A stretch of 64,000 nt of DNA from Rhizobiaceae bacterium (lineage in GTDB: Bacteria; Pseudomonadota; Alphaproteobacteria; Rhizobiales; Rhizobiaceae), in NCBI GenBank assembly GCA_028279875.1, contig JANQMU010000016.1, forward strand, positions 107,520 through 171,519. The letters run 5' to 3'. Below are positions 10,378 through 22,994 of the stretch, piece by piece. A model generated the notes under the pieces. It made no database searches. It saw only the letters and a program-made list of their open reading frames with translations, and was not told the DNA's origin. The translations under genes were made by a program, and so were the position numbers. Numbering within the stretch: the stretch's first letter is position 1; each line of letters begins with the position of its first letter.

Positions 10378-11009
10378 ATGAATGACCGGACCTGCATTGT
10401 CAGCCGCAAGAGCGGTCCGGCCGAAGACATGATCCGTTTCGTGGCCGATCCGCAAGGGGTGATCGTCGCCGATCTGAAGGGGCGGCTTCCCGGGCGCGGC
10501 TGCTGGGTCACGGCGCGGCGGTCGCTGGTGCAGCAGGCAGCGGACAGGAATCTCTTCGCGCGGGCGCTGAAGGCGAAGGTCAGCGTGCCGGCCGATCTGG
10601 CCGACGGCATCGACGCACTGCTGGTCGACGCCCTGACGGGCATGATGGGGCTGGCGCGCAAGGCCGGCCAGCTGGTGACCGGCGCCACCAAGGTCGATGC
10701 CGCTGTCAGATCGGGACGGGTGAATGCCGTCATGCATGCCTCGGACGCCGCGCCGGACGGGGTCGCAAAGATCGATCGCGCCTGCCGCGCCGCGGAAGCG
10801 GCCGGCGGCGGGCCGGTTGCAGCATTTCATTTGCTGTCGGCCGATGAAATGGCGGTTCTTTCGGCCGATGGCCGGGTAATTCACCTTGCGGTGCTTGCAG
10901 GGCAGGCCGGTGAGGGTGTAGTGAAACGCGCAAAGATGCTTGACCGGTTTCGCGATGGGGGGGAAAACGGTCAGATTGCGGGCAAGCCCGCGAAGGAAAC
11001 GGAAACGGA

Positions 11010-11013
<4 letters not shown>
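10378..11013 (+). CDS. YlxR (DUF448) / L7Ae-like RNA-binding fusion protein
   Basis: 211-residue protein between nusA and infB. Residues ~1-85 form the YlxR/DUF448 domain (ERTC-like TCIVSRK start, [27 protein letters not shown]). Residues ~90-185 form an L7Ae-like RNA-binding domain ([17 protein letters not shown]). In firmicutes these are two adjacent genes (ylxR and ylxQ); the fused form is usual in alphaproteobacteria. It ends with a low-complexity ETETE tail and overlaps the infB start by 4 bp (ATGA), indicating coupled translation. Confidence 0.88.
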
Positions 11014-13598
<2,585 letters not shown>

Positions 13599-13623
13599 AC
13601 GCCCGTTGCATCGATGTGAACAG

Positions 13624-13657
13624 GCGGGCGCCAAAGCTGCGCCCGCTCTGTTTTTTT
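13624..13657 (+). terminator. Intrinsic terminator after infB
   Basis: GCGGGCGC (13624-13631) pairs perfectly with GCGCCCGC (13639-13646) over a 7-base loop, followed by a seven-T run at 13651-13657. It separates infB from rbfA, so rbfA-truB may depend on read-through or on their own promoter. Confidence 0.8.
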
Positions 13658-13714
13658 GAAGACCATCGTTCCCGCGCGGTCCAAACCCGTCGTGAACCTG
13701 AAAAGGGTAGACCC

Positions 13715-14125
13715 ATGTCCAGATTTGCCTCTTCCGGGCCGTCGCAGCGCCAGTTGCGTGTCGGCGAACAGGTTCGGGCCGCGATTACGACGGTGCTGCA
13801 GCGCGGCGAGATTCGTGATCCGCTGATCGAAAAGACCGTGATCGCCATCTCCGAGGTCCGCATGTCGCCCGATCTGAAGATCGCCACGGCCTATGTGACG
13901 CCGCTCGGCCAGACCGATCACGCGCCGATCGTCGAGGCGCTCAACAAAAATGCCCGCTATATCCGCAAACGGGTGACCCCGGCGCTGCGGCAGATGAAAT
14001 ATATGCCGGACCTGCGCTTTCGCGACGATACCAGCTTCGACAACTACCAGCGCATCGATGAATTGCTGCGCTCGCCGCAGGTTTTGCGCGATCTCGACCG
14101 CGGCGAGGAGGATGAGCAGCGGTAA
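13715..14125 (+). CDS. rbfA: 30S ribosome-binding factor RbfA
   Basis: 136-residue KH-like factor needed for late 30S assembly and cold adaptation. Conserved segments [14 protein letters not shown] near the N-terminus and the region [17 protein letters not shown] are clear, as is the [18 protein letters not shown]-terminal part. ATG 13715 is used since the family starts with this MSRF-like stretch; AAAAGGGTAG lies just upstream. Its stop overlaps the truB start by one base (TAATG). Confidence 0.95.
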   Translation: MSRFASSGPSQRQLRVGEQVRAAITTVLQRGEIRDPLIEKTVIAISEVRMSPDLKIATAYVTPLGQTDHAPIVEALNKNARYIRKRVTPALRQMKYMPDLRFRDDTSFDNYQRIDELLRSPQVLRDLDRGEEDEQR

Positions 14126-15060
14126 TGGCACGACGCGGCAAGAGGAAGGGCCGGGCGGTGTCGGGATGGCTTATCCTCGACAAGCCCTGCGACTACGGCT
14201 CGACGGAAGCCGTTTCCAAAGTCAAATGGCTGTTCAAGGCGCAAAAGGCCGGTCATGCCGGCACCCTAGATCCGCTCGCCTCGGGCATGCTGCCGATCGC
14301 CCTCGGCGATGCCACCAAGACAGTTCCCTATGTGATGGACGGCCGCAAGACCTACCGTTTCACGGTGCGCTGGGGCGAGGAACGCACCACCGACGACCGG
14401 GAAGGCGATGTGTCGGCCGCCAGCGCCGAACGCCCGGATGAGGCCGCAATCAAGGCCCTGCTGCCGCGCTATAAAGGTGTCATTGATCAGGTGCCGCCGC
14501 AATTTTCCGCCATCAAGATCGACGGCAACCGGGCCTATGACCTGGCCCGCGAGGGCGAAGCGGTGGAGATCCCGCCGCGCGAGATCGAAATTCACCGTCT
14601 CGACCTCATTGCGACGCCGGACCACGATACCGCCATCTTCGAAGTCGAGTGCGGCAAGGGAACCTATGTCCGCTCGCTGGCCCGCGACATGGGTCGCGAT
14701 CTCGGCTGCTACGGGCATATCGCGACGTTGCGGCGGACATCCGTGGCGCCCTTTGGCGAGGAGGATCTGGTGCCGTTGCAGACCCTGACCGAATTGCAGG
14801 CGCTCGATGACGACGATGCGCGCCTGGCGGCGCTCGACGGACATCTGATCGACACCGGCGAGGCGCTGGCGGAACTGCCGCATATCCGGGTCACCGACGA
14901 CCAGGCCGGCAGGCTGCGCCGCGGCAATCCGGTTCTCCTGCGCGGCCGCGATGCGCCGCTCCCGGCCGATGAGGCCTATGCGACATCGCACGGCAGGCTG
15001 GTGGCGATCGGTGAGATTGCCGGCGGCGAGTTCCGGCCGCGCCGGGTTTTCGGCGCGTGA
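14125..15060 (+). CDS. truB: tRNA pseudouridine(55) synthase TruB
   Basis: 311-residue enzyme converting U55 of tRNAs to pseudouridine. The catalytic Asp49 lies in [48 protein letters not shown] and [18 protein letters not shown] are the remaining family motifs. The C-terminal PUA-like region (from ~245) is present. Translation is coupled to rbfA through the TAATG overlap. Confidence 0.96.
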   Translation: MARRGKRKGRAVSGWLILDKPCDYGSTEAVSKVKWLFKAQKAGHAGTLDPLASGMLPIALGDATKTVPYVMDGRKTYRFTVRWGEERTTDDREGDVSAASAERPDEAAIKALLPRYKGVIDQVPPQFSAIKIDGNRAYDLAREGEAVEIPPREIEIHRLDLIATPDHDTAIFEVECGKGTYVRSLARDMGRDLGCYGHIATLRRTSVAPFGEEDLVPLQTLTELQALDDDDARLAALDGHLIDTGEALAELPHIRVTDDQAGRLRRGNPVLLRGRDAPLPADEAYATSHGRLVAIGEIAGGEFRPRRVFGA

Positions 15061-15261
15061 CCGGGCACCGGACGTCCGTGGTGGATATCTCGGACCGCAC
15101 CTTTGTGGCGGCCGCGCGGTGCACCGCAAATAAAGCTGGCAATTCATGTTCTTCTGGCCTATATGCAGCGCCATACGGGCAATCGCCGCGTAAGTACGGC
15201 CCCTGCTGGACGACATCCCGGCTGTGGGCGGCCACTCCCTCCAGATTGAAAGGATGGTGCG

Positions 15262-15531
15262 ATGTCGATTACTGCTGAACGCAAGGCAGAGCTGATGAAG
15301 AAATACGCCACAAAGGAAGGCGACACCGGATCTCCCGAGGTCCAGGTCGCGATCCTCACCGAGCGCATTTCAAATCTGACCGAACATTTCAAGGGCCACA
15401 AGAAGGACAATCACTCCCGCCGTGGTCTCTTGAAGATGGTTTCAAGCCGCCGTTCTCTTCTTGATTATGTCAAGCGGAAGGACGAGGAGCGGTATAAAAA
15501 GCTGATCGCGAGTCTCGGTATTCGCCGTTAG
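15262..15531 (+). CDS. rpsO: 30S ribosomal protein S15
   Basis: 89-residue primary 16S rRNA-binding protein of the small-subunit platform. The whole length matches the family: [37 protein letters not shown] and the C-terminal [12 protein letters not shown] segment. GAAAGGATGG precedes the ATG. The 201-bp gap before it (15061-15261) holds no gene; in other bacteria this leader binds S15 for autoregulation, and here I see only weak promoter-like sequence (TATATG at 15160). Confidence 0.97.
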   Translation: MSITAERKAELMKKYATKEGDTGSPEVQVAILTERISNLTEHFKGHKKDNHSRRGLLKMVSSRRSLLDYVKRKDEERYKKLIASLGIRR

Positions 15532-15537
15532 GTTTTT

Positions 15538-15564
15538 CGGCGGTGTGCTTACAGCACGCCGCCG
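15538..15564 (+). terminator. Strong hairpin between rpsO and pnp
   Basis: An 11-bp stem (15538-15548 with 15554-15564, one G-U pair) with loop TTACA lies 7 bp after rpsO. The run after it (GTTTCGTTTCC) is a poor U-tract, so it may be a partial terminator or, as in other bacteria's rpsO-pnp leaders, an RNase III site for PNPase autoregulation. Confidence 0.6.
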
Positions 15565-15771
15565 GTTTCGTTTCCGGACGGTTGAAACGTCCGGTGGAGC
15601 CGTCACGGGGCAGGATTGCCGGTTGTTTGCGGCGGGATTTGCCCGCCTTGATCAAACATCCTGTTGTCTTGCCCGTGGCGAAATGAACATCCGGACCGGA
15701 GAACCGGGACCGGTTGCTGCAAACCGGAGATGGTGCGCGTTGTGCCGCCGTCTCCCCACGAAGGACAAGAT

Positions 15772-17898
15772 ATGTTCAATACCCACAAGGTTGAAATCGA
15801 ATGGGGCGGGAGACCGCTCATTCTCGAAACCGGCAAGATCGCCCGTCAGGCCGACGGCGCCGTGCTTGCCACCTATGGCGAAACGGTCGTTCTCGCGACC
15901 GTCGTTTCAGCCAGGAAAGCAAGGCCCGGACAGGACTTCTTCCCGCTGACCGTCAACTATCAGGAAAAGACCTTTGCCGCCGGCAAGATCCCGGGCGGAT
16001 ATTTCAAGCGCGAAGGCCGGCCCAGTGAAAACGAGACGCTGACCTCGCGACTGATTGACAGGCCCATCCGGCCGCTGTTTCCCGACGGCTACAAATTCGA
16101 CACCCAGATCATCATCACGGTGATGCAGCACGATCTGGAGAACAATCCCGACATTCTGGCCATGATCGCCACATCGGCGGCGCTGACCCTTTCGGGCGTA
16201 CCCTTTATGGGGCCCATTGGCGGCGCCCGCGTCGGCTATATCGACGGCGAATATATACTGAACCCGCACATCGACGAAATGGGTGAATCGACGCTCGACC
16301 TCGTCGTCGCCGGCACCCAGGACGCTGTCCTGATGGTTGAATCCGAAGCCTCGGAACTCGCCGAGGATGTCATGCTTGGCGCCGTGATGTTTGGGCAGCA
16401 GGGCTTTCAGCCGGTCATCGACGCGATCATCAAACTTGCGGAAGTCGCCGCCAAGGAGCCGCGCGAGTTCGAACCGGAAGACCTGTCCGCCTTGGAAGAA
16501 TCGATGCTCAAGCTGGTCGAGGGCGAGCTGCGCGAGGCCTACAAGATCATCGACAAGACCGAGCGCTACGCCGCGGTCGATGCGGTCAAGGCGAAGGTCG
16601 TCGAGCATTTTCTCCCCGAAGATGTGGACGAGCCGGAATATACCGCCGAACAGATCGGCGCGGTGTTCAAGTCGCTGCAGGCGAAGATCGTCCGCTGGAA
16701 CATCCTCGACACGGAAAGCCGTATCGACGGCCGGGACCTGTCGACCGTGCGCGCCATCTCCTCCGAGGTCGGCGTTCTGCCCCGCACCCACGGCTCGGCC
16801 GTGTTTACCCGCGGCGAGACCCAGGCCATCGTCGTCGCCACGCTCGGAACCGGCGAGGACGAGCAATATGTCGACAGCCTGACGGGCATGTACAAGGAAA
16901 AATTCCTGCTGCACTACAATTTCCCGCCCTTCTCGGTCGGGGAGACGGGCCGCATCGGCTCGCCCGGACGCCGTGAGATCGGTCACGGCAAGCTCGCCTG
17001 GCGGGCCATCCGTCCGATGCTGCCGTCCGAGGAGCACTTCCCCTACACGCTGCGTGTCGTGTCGGAGATCACCGAGTCCAACGGGTCGTCTTCCATGGCC
17101 ACCGTGTGCGGCACGTCGCTGGCGCTGATGGATGCCGGCGTGCCGGTCGCCCGGCCCGTCGCCGGCATCGCCATGGGTCTGATCAAGGAAGGCGAGCGTT
17201 TTGCCGTTCTTTCCGACATTCTCGGTGACGAGGATCATCTCGGCGACATGGACTTCAAGGTAGCCGGCACCCGCAACGGCATCACCTCGCTGCAGATGGA
17301 TATCAAGATCACCGGAATCACCGAGGAAATCATGCGGGTGGCGCTCGACCAGGCCAAGGGCGGCCGCGTCCACATCCTCGACGAGATGGGCAATGCCATC
17401 AATGAAAGCCGCGAGGAACTGGGTGAGTTTGCGCCGCGCATCGAAGTGATGAACATCCCGGTCGACAAGATCCGCGACGTCATCGGTTCGGGCGGCAAGG
17501 TCATCCGCGAAATCGTCGAAAAGACCGGCGCCAAGATCAATATCGACGATGACGGCACGATCAAATTCGCGTCGGCATCGGCCAAGGAAATCGAAGCCGC
17601 CAAGAAATGGGTCCATTCCATCGTCGCCGAGCCGGAAGTCGGCGTGATCTATCAGGGCACGGTGGTCAAGGTCGCCGATTTCGGTGCTTTCGTGAATTTC
17701 TTCGGCCCGCGCGACGGCCTGGTCCACATCTCGCAACTGGCGCAGGAGCGTGTCGGCAAGACATCGGATGTGGTCAAGGAAGGCGACAAGGTCTATGTCA
17801 AGCTTCTCGGCTTCGACGATCGCGGCAAGGTGCGCCTGTCCATGAAGGTGGTCGATCAGGAGACCGGCCAGGAAATCCCGCGCGAAGCCGCCGGTTGA
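15772..17898 (+). CDS. pnp: Polyribonucleotide nucleotidyltransferase (PNPase)
   Basis: 708-residue 3'-5' phosphorolytic exoribonuclease and degradosome component. Two RNase PH-like domains ([20 protein letters not shown] at the start, then [15 protein letters not shown] with the second active-site segment), a linking helical domain, then KH (~555-615, [12 protein letters not shown]) and S1 (~622-692, [15 protein letters not shown]). ATG 15772 fits the family start and has AAGGAC upstream. The 240-bp leader contains the hairpin after rpsO. Confidence 0.97.
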   Translation: MFNTHKVEIEWGGRPLILETGKIARQADGAVLATYGETVVLATVVSARKARPGQDFFPLTVNYQEKTFAAGKIPGGYFKREGRPSENETLTSRLIDRPIRPLFPDGYKFDTQIIITVMQHDLENNPDILAMIATSAALTLSGVPFMGPIGGARVGYIDGEYILNPHIDEMGESTLDLVVAGTQDAVLMVESEASELAEDVMLGAVMFGQQGFQPVIDAIIKLAEVAAKEPREFEPEDLSALEESMLKLVEGELREAYKIIDKTERYAAVDAVKAKVVEHFLPEDVDEPEYTAEQIGAVFKSLQAKIVRWNILDTESRIDGRDLSTVRAISSEVGVLPRTHGSAVFTRGETQAIVVATLGTGEDEQYVDSLTGMYKEKFLLHYNFPPFSVGETGRIGSPGRREIGHGKLAWRAIRPMLPSEEHFPYTLRVVSEITESNGSSSMATVCGTSLALMDAGVPVARPVAGIAMGLIKEGERFAVLSDILGDEDHLGDMDFKVAGTRNGITSLQMDIKITGITEEIMRVALDQAKGGRVHILDEMGNAINESREELGEFAPRIEVMNIPVDKIRDVIGSGGKVIREIVEKTGAKINIDDDGTIKFASASAKEIEAAKKWVHSIVAEPEVGVIYQGTVVKVADFGAFVNFFGPRDGLVHISQLAQERVGKTSDVVKEGDKVYVKLLGFDDRGKVRLSMKVVDQETGQEIPREAAG

Positions 17899-17921
17899 TC
17901 AGGGATTGCTTTGAAATGCAG

Positions 17922-17951
17922 AAAACCCGCCGTCCCAAGATGGCGGGTTTT
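17922..17951 (+). terminator. Bidirectional intrinsic terminator between pnp and hyuB
   Basis: AAAACCCGCC (17922-17931) pairs perfectly with GGCGGGTTTT (17942-17951) around a 10-base loop. The A-run on one side and T-run on the other make it work for pnp (plus) and for the convergent hyuB operon (minus), whose stop is 25 bp away. Confidence 0.88.
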
Positions 17952-17975
17952 TAATTCGTGAACCGCTGACGGCCA

Positions 17976-19565
17976 TCAGGCCGTGACGCGACCTTCCGCC
18001 CGGTCGCGGGCGACGGCCTCGGGTGAACGCGCCGACGGGGGACCGTAACCGCCACCGCCGGGCGTCACGATTTCGACGATCTGGCCCGGCTTCAGGGCGA
18101 CGATGCCCGAGAAATCCGTTCGCCCGTCGCCGAAATCCAGATATGTGCCGGTGGCGTTCAGGCCGCCGTCGAGACCCCACGGTGCGGAGCCGATGCGTGA
18201 ACCATCGACGCTCAGCCGGCAATCCTGCTCGACCCGATAGACCCGGCGCACGCCCATGCCGCCGTGAAACGTGCCGGCTCCGCCGGAACCGTCGGCCAGT
18301 TCGTAGCGCAGCAATGTCAGGGGATATTCCCGTTCCAGCCCTTCGACCGGCAGGTTGGAGGTGTTGGTCATGTGGACCTGGATTCCGCTCAGGCCATCAG
18401 CCCCGGGCCGGGCGCCGCCGCCGCCGCCGATGGTTTCGAGATAGACCCACAGATCGCCATTCTCGCGCATGCCGGTAAAGGTGGCGCCCGTGCAGCAGCC
18501 GTTTCCGGCCGCCGCGATCCTGCCCGGAAGGGCCTTGGCCAGGGCACCCAGTATCAGATCGGCCACCCGCTGGCTGGCGGCGATCCGCCCGTCGACGGCT
18601 GCCGGATGCACACAGTTCAGGATCGAGCCCTTCGGGGCCGTGATCGTCAGCGGCCGGGCCAGCCCGGCATTCGGCAGGATTGTCGGATCCACCGCCGATT
18701 TGACGGCGTAATAGCAGGCGGCCAGCAGCGCGGTGTAGACCATATTGACACCGGCACGCACCTGGGGCGGCGCGTCGAAGTCGAGCGACATCGCATCTCC
18801 CTCAACCGTGATCGCGACCGTCATGTCCATGGCTTCGGACATCTGGTTGCTGTCGAAGACATCGGCGAAGCGGTATGTCCCGTCGGGAATCGCTGCAATG
18901 GCGGCGCGCATCTTCCGCTCCGCGTAGTCCTGCAATTCGTCGCCGGCGGCGAGGACGCGCTGCGCGCCGTATTTCGCGCAAAGCGCCTGCATTCTGTGCA
19001 CGCACAACCGGTTGGCGGACATCTGCGCCCGCAAATCCGACAGGCGCTCCCGGGGCACCTGGCAATTGAGCAGAAAGATCTCCTGGATATCGGCCTGCAG
19101 AACCCCCTCGCGATAGAGGCGGACCGGCGGAATGCGGATGCCCTCCTGATAGATGTGCTCATGTCCACGATCGGCGAAATCGGCGTGATGCGCCGTGTTC
19201 ACGGCCCAGGCGACCAGTTCACCCTCGAAATGGATCGGTTCGGCCAGAACGATGTCCGGCAGATGCGTCGCGCCGCCCACATAGGCGTCATTGCCGATGA
19301 AGACGTCACCGGCGAGAAGATCGTCCGCCTTGTGACGTTCGAGAATATGCCCGATGATCCCGATGAAACTGCCGAGGTGCATCGGGATATGCTCCGCCTG
19401 GCACAGCGTGTTGCCATGTCGGTCGAACAGCGCAGTCGAGCAGTCGCGCCGTTCCTTGATATTGGTCGAGTAGCTGGAACGGACGAGGGCCTCCCCCATT
19501 TCCTCGACGATCGAGGTCAGGGCGCTGCCGATGACTTCCACCGTAATCGGATCGAGCTGGGTCAT
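17976..19565 (-). CDS. hyuB: Hydantoinase B / oxoprolinase-type subunit HyuB
   Basis: 529-residue member of the HyuB family (hydantoinase B, 5-oxoprolinase C-terminal half, acetone carboxylase alpha subunit). Seen: LDPITVEVIGSALTSIVEEMGEALVRSSYS at the start, FIGNDAYVGGATHLPDI, and the glycine-rich C-terminal PGGGGYGPP. It acts with HyuA to open lactam or hydantoin rings using ATP; the substrate cannot be read from sequence. The gene is last in the SDR-oxidase-hyuA-hyuB operon and overlaps hyuA by 4 bp. A second, distinct HyuB is at 61752-63413. Confidence 0.9.
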   Translation of the reverse strand: MTQLDPITVEVIGSALTSIVEEMGEALVRSSYSTNIKERRDCSTALFDRHGNTLCQAEHIPMHLGSFIGIIGHILERHKADDLLAGDVFIGNDAYVGGATHLPDIVLAEPIHFEGELVAWAVNTAHHADFADRGHEHIYQEGIRIPPVRLYREGVLQADIQEIFLLNCQVPRERLSDLRAQMSANRLCVHRMQALCAKYGAQRVLAAGDELQDYAERKMRAAIAAIPDGTYRFADVFDSNQMSEAMDMTVAITVEGDAMSLDFDAPPQVRAGVNMVYTALLAACYYAVKSAVDPTILPNAGLARPLTITAPKGSILNCVHPAAVDGRIAASQRVADLILGALAKALPGRIAAAGNGCCTGATFTGMRENGDLWVYLETIGGGGGARPGADGLSGIQVHMTNTSNLPVEGLEREYPLTLLRYELADGSGGAGTFHGGMGVRRVYRVEQDCRLSVDGSRIGSAPWGLDGGLNATGTYLDFGDGRTDFSGIVALKPGQIVEIVTPGGGGYGPPSARSPEAVARDRAEGRVTA

Positions 19566-21616
19566 GGCGTCGTCTCCAGAATGAGATTGAGATGCCCGTC
19601 GACCCGGGCCGTCATATCCGGCAGGATCAGCGTCGTCGTATCCATCTGCTCGACAATCGCCGGTCCTTCCAGCGTATCACCGAATTGCAGATCGGATCGC
19701 CTGAAGATCGGACAGGCGACCCGGCCGCCGGCTTCAGGCAGCCAGACGTCGCGGTTGTCGAACGGCACGGCGGCTGCGCGGTCGACATCGGCGTTCTCGA
19801 GTTTAAGTCCGGCTCTTTCGACGAGGCCGACGGCCTCGATCCGCAAGGTCACCACTTCGATGGCCTCGCCGTCCACGACAAATCCGAAACGCTGCCGGTG
19901 CGCCGCCTCGAAATTCGCAACCAGCGCGCCGAGATTGGCAGCATCGTCGTCGCCGCACGGAAACGGCACCTGGAGTTCGTAATTCTGCCCCCGGTAGCGC
20001 AGATCGGCGGTGCGGATGAGCCGGCGCCGGTCTTCGGCAATGCCTTCCTTCCCGAACCAGCGATCCGCCTGGACTTCGAGCGCCACGAACCCGTCGGCGA
20101 TGTCGGCAAAGACCTCCGGGGACAGGGAGAGCAGCCGGCTCTGGGCAAAATCCGCCTTGAGGTCCGTCAACAGCAGACCCAGCGCGCATAGTGTTCCGGG
20201 CGTTGGCGGGACGATCACACGCTTCATCTCCAGTTCCCGGGCCAGCCGCGCCGCATGCAGCGGTCCGCCGCCGCCGAAGGCCATCAGGGCATAGTCGCGC
20301 GGGTCGTATCCGCGTTGAACGGAAATGACCCGGATCGCCTTGGCCATATTCGCCGTGGCGACCGACAGGATCCCCTGGGCGGTCTCGTGAAGGCCGAGGC
20401 CGAGTTGCTTCGCCAGATCGTCGACCGCCTTGACCGCCAGATCGCGTTCGACAGCCATGCGCCCGCCGAGGATTTCGATCGGATTGAGTGTCTGAAGGAC
20501 GATATTCGCGTCGGTGACGGTTGGCCGGGTGCCGCCCTGTCCGTAGCACACCGGTCCCGGATCGGCGCCGGCGCTTTGCGGTCCGACCTTGAGCAGCCCG
20601 CCGCTGTCGACCATGGCGATGGATCCGCCGCCGGCGCCGACCGTATGAATGTCCAGCATCGGCGCCTTGATCGGATAGCCATGCACATCCGCCTCGCCGG
20701 TCCGCTTGCAGATGCGGTTTTCCAGCAGTGCCACATCGGACGATGTGCCGCCCATGTCGAAAGTAATGAGATTGTCTATTCCCGCCGCCTCACCGATCGC
20801 CTGCGCGGCGACGACGCCCGTCGATGGCCCCGACAGCAGCGTGCGCACGGGAAATCTGGCCGCTGTTTCAAACCCGATGACACCGCCATTGGACTGGGTG
20901 AGATGTGGTGCGATGGCAAGGCCGCCATTGCGCAGTCGCGTTTCGAGCCGCCTGATATAGCGCTGCATGACGGGACCGAGAAAGGCGTTGACAACCGTCG
21001 TCGACAGCCGCTCATATTCCCGGAATTCCGGCGCGACCTCATTCGACAGCGACAGGAACAGGTCGTCCGTTTCCAGGGCGATCTCCGCGCCGGCCGCCGC
21101 CTCATGCGCCGGATCCATGAAACTGTAGAGAAAACAGACTGCAATCGCTTCGGCGCCCTGTTCCCGCAATTGGCGAACGGCGTTTCGCAGCTCTTCGAGG
21201 TCGAGCGGTGTCTCGACGGAACCGTCCCACCGCAAGCGCTCCGGCACCTCCATGCGCAGATCGCGCGGCACGAGAATCTGCGGCTTGTCCGCCATCATGT
21301 CATAGAGGTCCGGCCGTTTTTGCCGGCCGATCTCCAGCAGATCGCGAAATCCCTGCGTCGTCACGAGCCCGGTTTTGACGCCGCGCAATTCGATAAGCGC
21401 ATTGGTGGCGACCGTCGTGCCATGGCCGAGGAACGTCAGTTCGGCCATGCGGCCTCCGACACGCGCCAGGCCCTGTTCCACCGCATCGCCGATGCCGCGC
21501 GAAGGATCGTCCGGCGTCGACGGGGTTTTCCAGATCTCGATGCGGCCGGTGTCTTCCTCGAACAGGCAGACATCCGTGAAGGTTCCGCCAGAATCCACTC
21601 CGATGCGCCATCCCAT
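19562..21616 (-). CDS. hyuA: Hydantoinase A / oxoprolinase-type ATPase subunit HyuA
   Basis: 684-residue ASKHA-fold ATPase of the HyuA family. The N-terminal phosphate loop GVDSGGTFTDVCLFEEDTG, the segment LGHGTTVATNALIE, the second phosphate loop FDMGGTSSDVAL and the GGGGPLHAARLARELEM adenosine region are all intact. It probably phosphorylates the ring amide of the substrate before hydrolysis by HyuB, which overlaps by 4 bp. Upstream, 5 bp separate it from the FAD oxidoreductase gene. N-methylhydantoinase, 5-oxoprolinase and hydantoinase variants cannot be told apart here. Confidence 0.9.
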   Translation of the reverse strand: MGWRIGVDSGGTFTDVCLFEEDTGRIEIWKTPSTPDDPSRGIGDAVEQGLARVGGRMAELTFLGHGTTVATNALIELRGVKTGLVTTQGFRDLLEIGRQKRPDLYDMMADKPQILVPRDLRMEVPERLRWDGSVETPLDLEELRNAVRQLREQGAEAIAVCFLYSFMDPAHEAAAGAEIALETDDLFLSLSNEVAPEFREYERLSTTVVNAFLGPVMQRYIRRLETRLRNGGLAIAPHLTQSNGGVIGFETAARFPVRTLLSGPSTGVVAAQAIGEAAGIDNLITFDMGGTSSDVALLENRICKRTGEADVHGYPIKAPMLDIHTVGAGGGSIAMVDSGGLLKVGPQSAGADPGPVCYGQGGTRPTVTDANIVLQTLNPIEILGGRMAVERDLAVKAVDDLAKQLGLGLHETAQGILSVATANMAKAIRVISVQRGYDPRDYALMAFGGGGPLHAARLARELEMKRVIVPPTPGTLCALGLLLTDLKADFAQSRLLSLSPEVFADIADGFVALEVQADRWFGKEGIAEDRRRLIRTADLRYRGQNYELQVPFPCGDDDAANLGALVANFEAAHRQRFGFVVDGEAIEVVTLRIEAVGLVERAGLKLENADVDRAAAVPFDNRDVWLPEAGGRVACPIFRRSDLQFGDTLEGPAIVEQMDTTTLILPDMTARVDGHLNLILETTP

Positions 21617-21621
21617 GACAG

Positions 21622-22986
21622 TCAGGCCTTTCCTGCGATTGGTGTCAATCTGATAGCATTTTTGCGCCCGTTCGGGCGGAACCGGGCAAGACGGAACGGC
21701 GCCGGGTCGACCAGCGGCGTCTCACCGGCGATGAGCTGCGCCATCAGCATGCCGGCGCCCGGCCCGATTCCAAAACCATGGCCGGAAAAGCCCGACGAAA
21801 GGAAGAGGCCCGGCTGTTCCTCCACCTGGTCGATCACCGGCACGCCGTCCGGCGTCGCATCGATCAGCCCGGCCCAGTCATCGGTGATACGCGCCGAGGA
21901 AAAGGCCGGAAAGACCCGCCGCAGATTGCGCACGGCGCGGCGGTTGAACGGCTCGTGCGGCGCCGGATCCAGAACCCGGACCCGTTCGAAGGGTGTTTCA
22001 CCGTCAAGCGCCCACTGCCGCGGCATCGCCAGTTCATTGACGAATTGCCTGCCGATGCGGAGCTTCAACTCGCGCCAGCTTTTCACGAAGGTCGGCAAAA
22101 ACTCCGGCAGCAATCGAAAGCTGTCTGGGACGATGGGGGCGATATTGGTGTTGCGCAGCGCAATCGTAAAGCCGCCGTCAAGCCGCTTGCGGAAGGCGAA
22201 GTCGCCGCCGCCGACCGGCATCTCGGGAACATTGGACACATTGTCGATCCGCGCGGCGGAAACCAGAAGCTTGAGCTGCGGGAAATCGATGCCGAGATTG
22301 CCCAGAAACAGGCGCGACCAGGCGCCGCCGGCAACGACGATGGCTGAACAGGGGATGGCGCCGCGTTCGGTGATCGCAGCCGAGACCCGTCCGCCGGCCG
22401 TTTCGATGCCGCGCACCGCGCATTCGGTCAGGATCGACGCGCCACGCGCCCGCGCGCCCGCGGCAATGGCCGGCGCCGCCATGGTCGGTTCGGCGCGGCC
22501 GTCCGAGATCGTGTGCAGGGCGAATGTAAAGCCCGGCTCGATCCCCGGCAGCACATCTGCGATGCGCTTCGCGTCCAGGTTTTCCTGTGGCAACTGGAAC
22601 AGCCTTCCGGTTTCCGCCCAGCCTTCCGCCTCCCTGATTTCCCGGGCATTGCGGCACAGATAGGTGATGCCGGTTTCGCGGTAACCGACATCGATGCCGA
22701 ACTGGGTGTCGAACGACCGCCAGATCCTCATGCTTTCAATGGAAAGCGGCATTTCGCTGGGATCGCGGCCCATTTGCCGCGTCCAGCCCCAGTTCCGCGA
22801 CGATTGCTCGGCGCCGATCTGTCCCTTCTCGCACAGACAGACCCGCAATCCCTTCTCCGCCAGGAAAAGCGCCGTTGAGACACCGGCAATGCCGCCGCCG
22901 ACGATGACGATATCCACCTCTCCGGGAAGGTGAGGATCGGAACGGACCGTCTCCAGGATCGCCGTTGGAGTCTGTTGCGTGACCAT
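21622..22986 (-). CDS. FAD-dependent oxidoreductase (D-amino acid/sarcosine oxidase-like, DAO family)
   Basis: 454-residue flavoprotein with an N-terminal ADP-binding motif DIVIVGGGIAGVSTALFLAEKG (about 27-48) and a conserved RNWGWTRQ segment after it. The C-terminal SGFSGHGFGIGPGAG stretch contacts the flavin in DadA/glycine oxidase-like proteins. It would oxidise an amine or imino/amino acid, fitting a pathway in which HyuA/HyuB open a ring to an N-substituted amino acid. It is 8 bp after the SDR gene and 5 bp before hyuA. The specific substrate is unknown. Confidence 0.82.
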   Translation of the reverse strand: MVTQQTPTAILETVRSDPHLPGEVDIVIVGGGIAGVSTALFLAEKGLRVCLCEKGQIGAEQSSRNWGWTRQMGRDPSEMPLSIESMRIWRSFDTQFGIDVGYRETGITYLCRNAREIREAEGWAETGRLFQLPQENLDAKRIADVLPGIEPGFTFALHTISDGRAEPTMAAPAIAAGARARGASILTECAVRGIETAGGRVSAAITERGAIPCSAIVVAGGAWSRLFLGNLGIDFPQLKLLVSAARIDNVSNVPEMPVGGGDFAFRKRLDGGFTIALRNTNIAPIVPDSFRLLPEFLPTFVKSWRELKLRIGRQFVNELAMPRQWALDGETPFERVRVLDPAPHEPFNRRAVRNLRRVFPAFSSARITDDWAGLIDATPDGVPVIDQVEEQPGLFLSSGFSGHGFGIGPGAGMLMAQLIAGETPLVDPAPFRLARFRPNGRKNAIRLTPIAGKA

Positions 22987-22994
22987 GGAGGATT

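Noticed and set aside
15061..15261. A short gene between truB and rpsO
   Set aside because: Open frames here are short, lack ribosome sites and show no codon bias; the region is better seen as the rpsO leader.
20255..22663. An 802-codon plus-strand open frame opposite hyuA and the FAD oxidoreductase
   Set aside because: Shadow of two clear minus-strand enzymes with intact motifs; the translation has no recognisable family and is compositionally biased.
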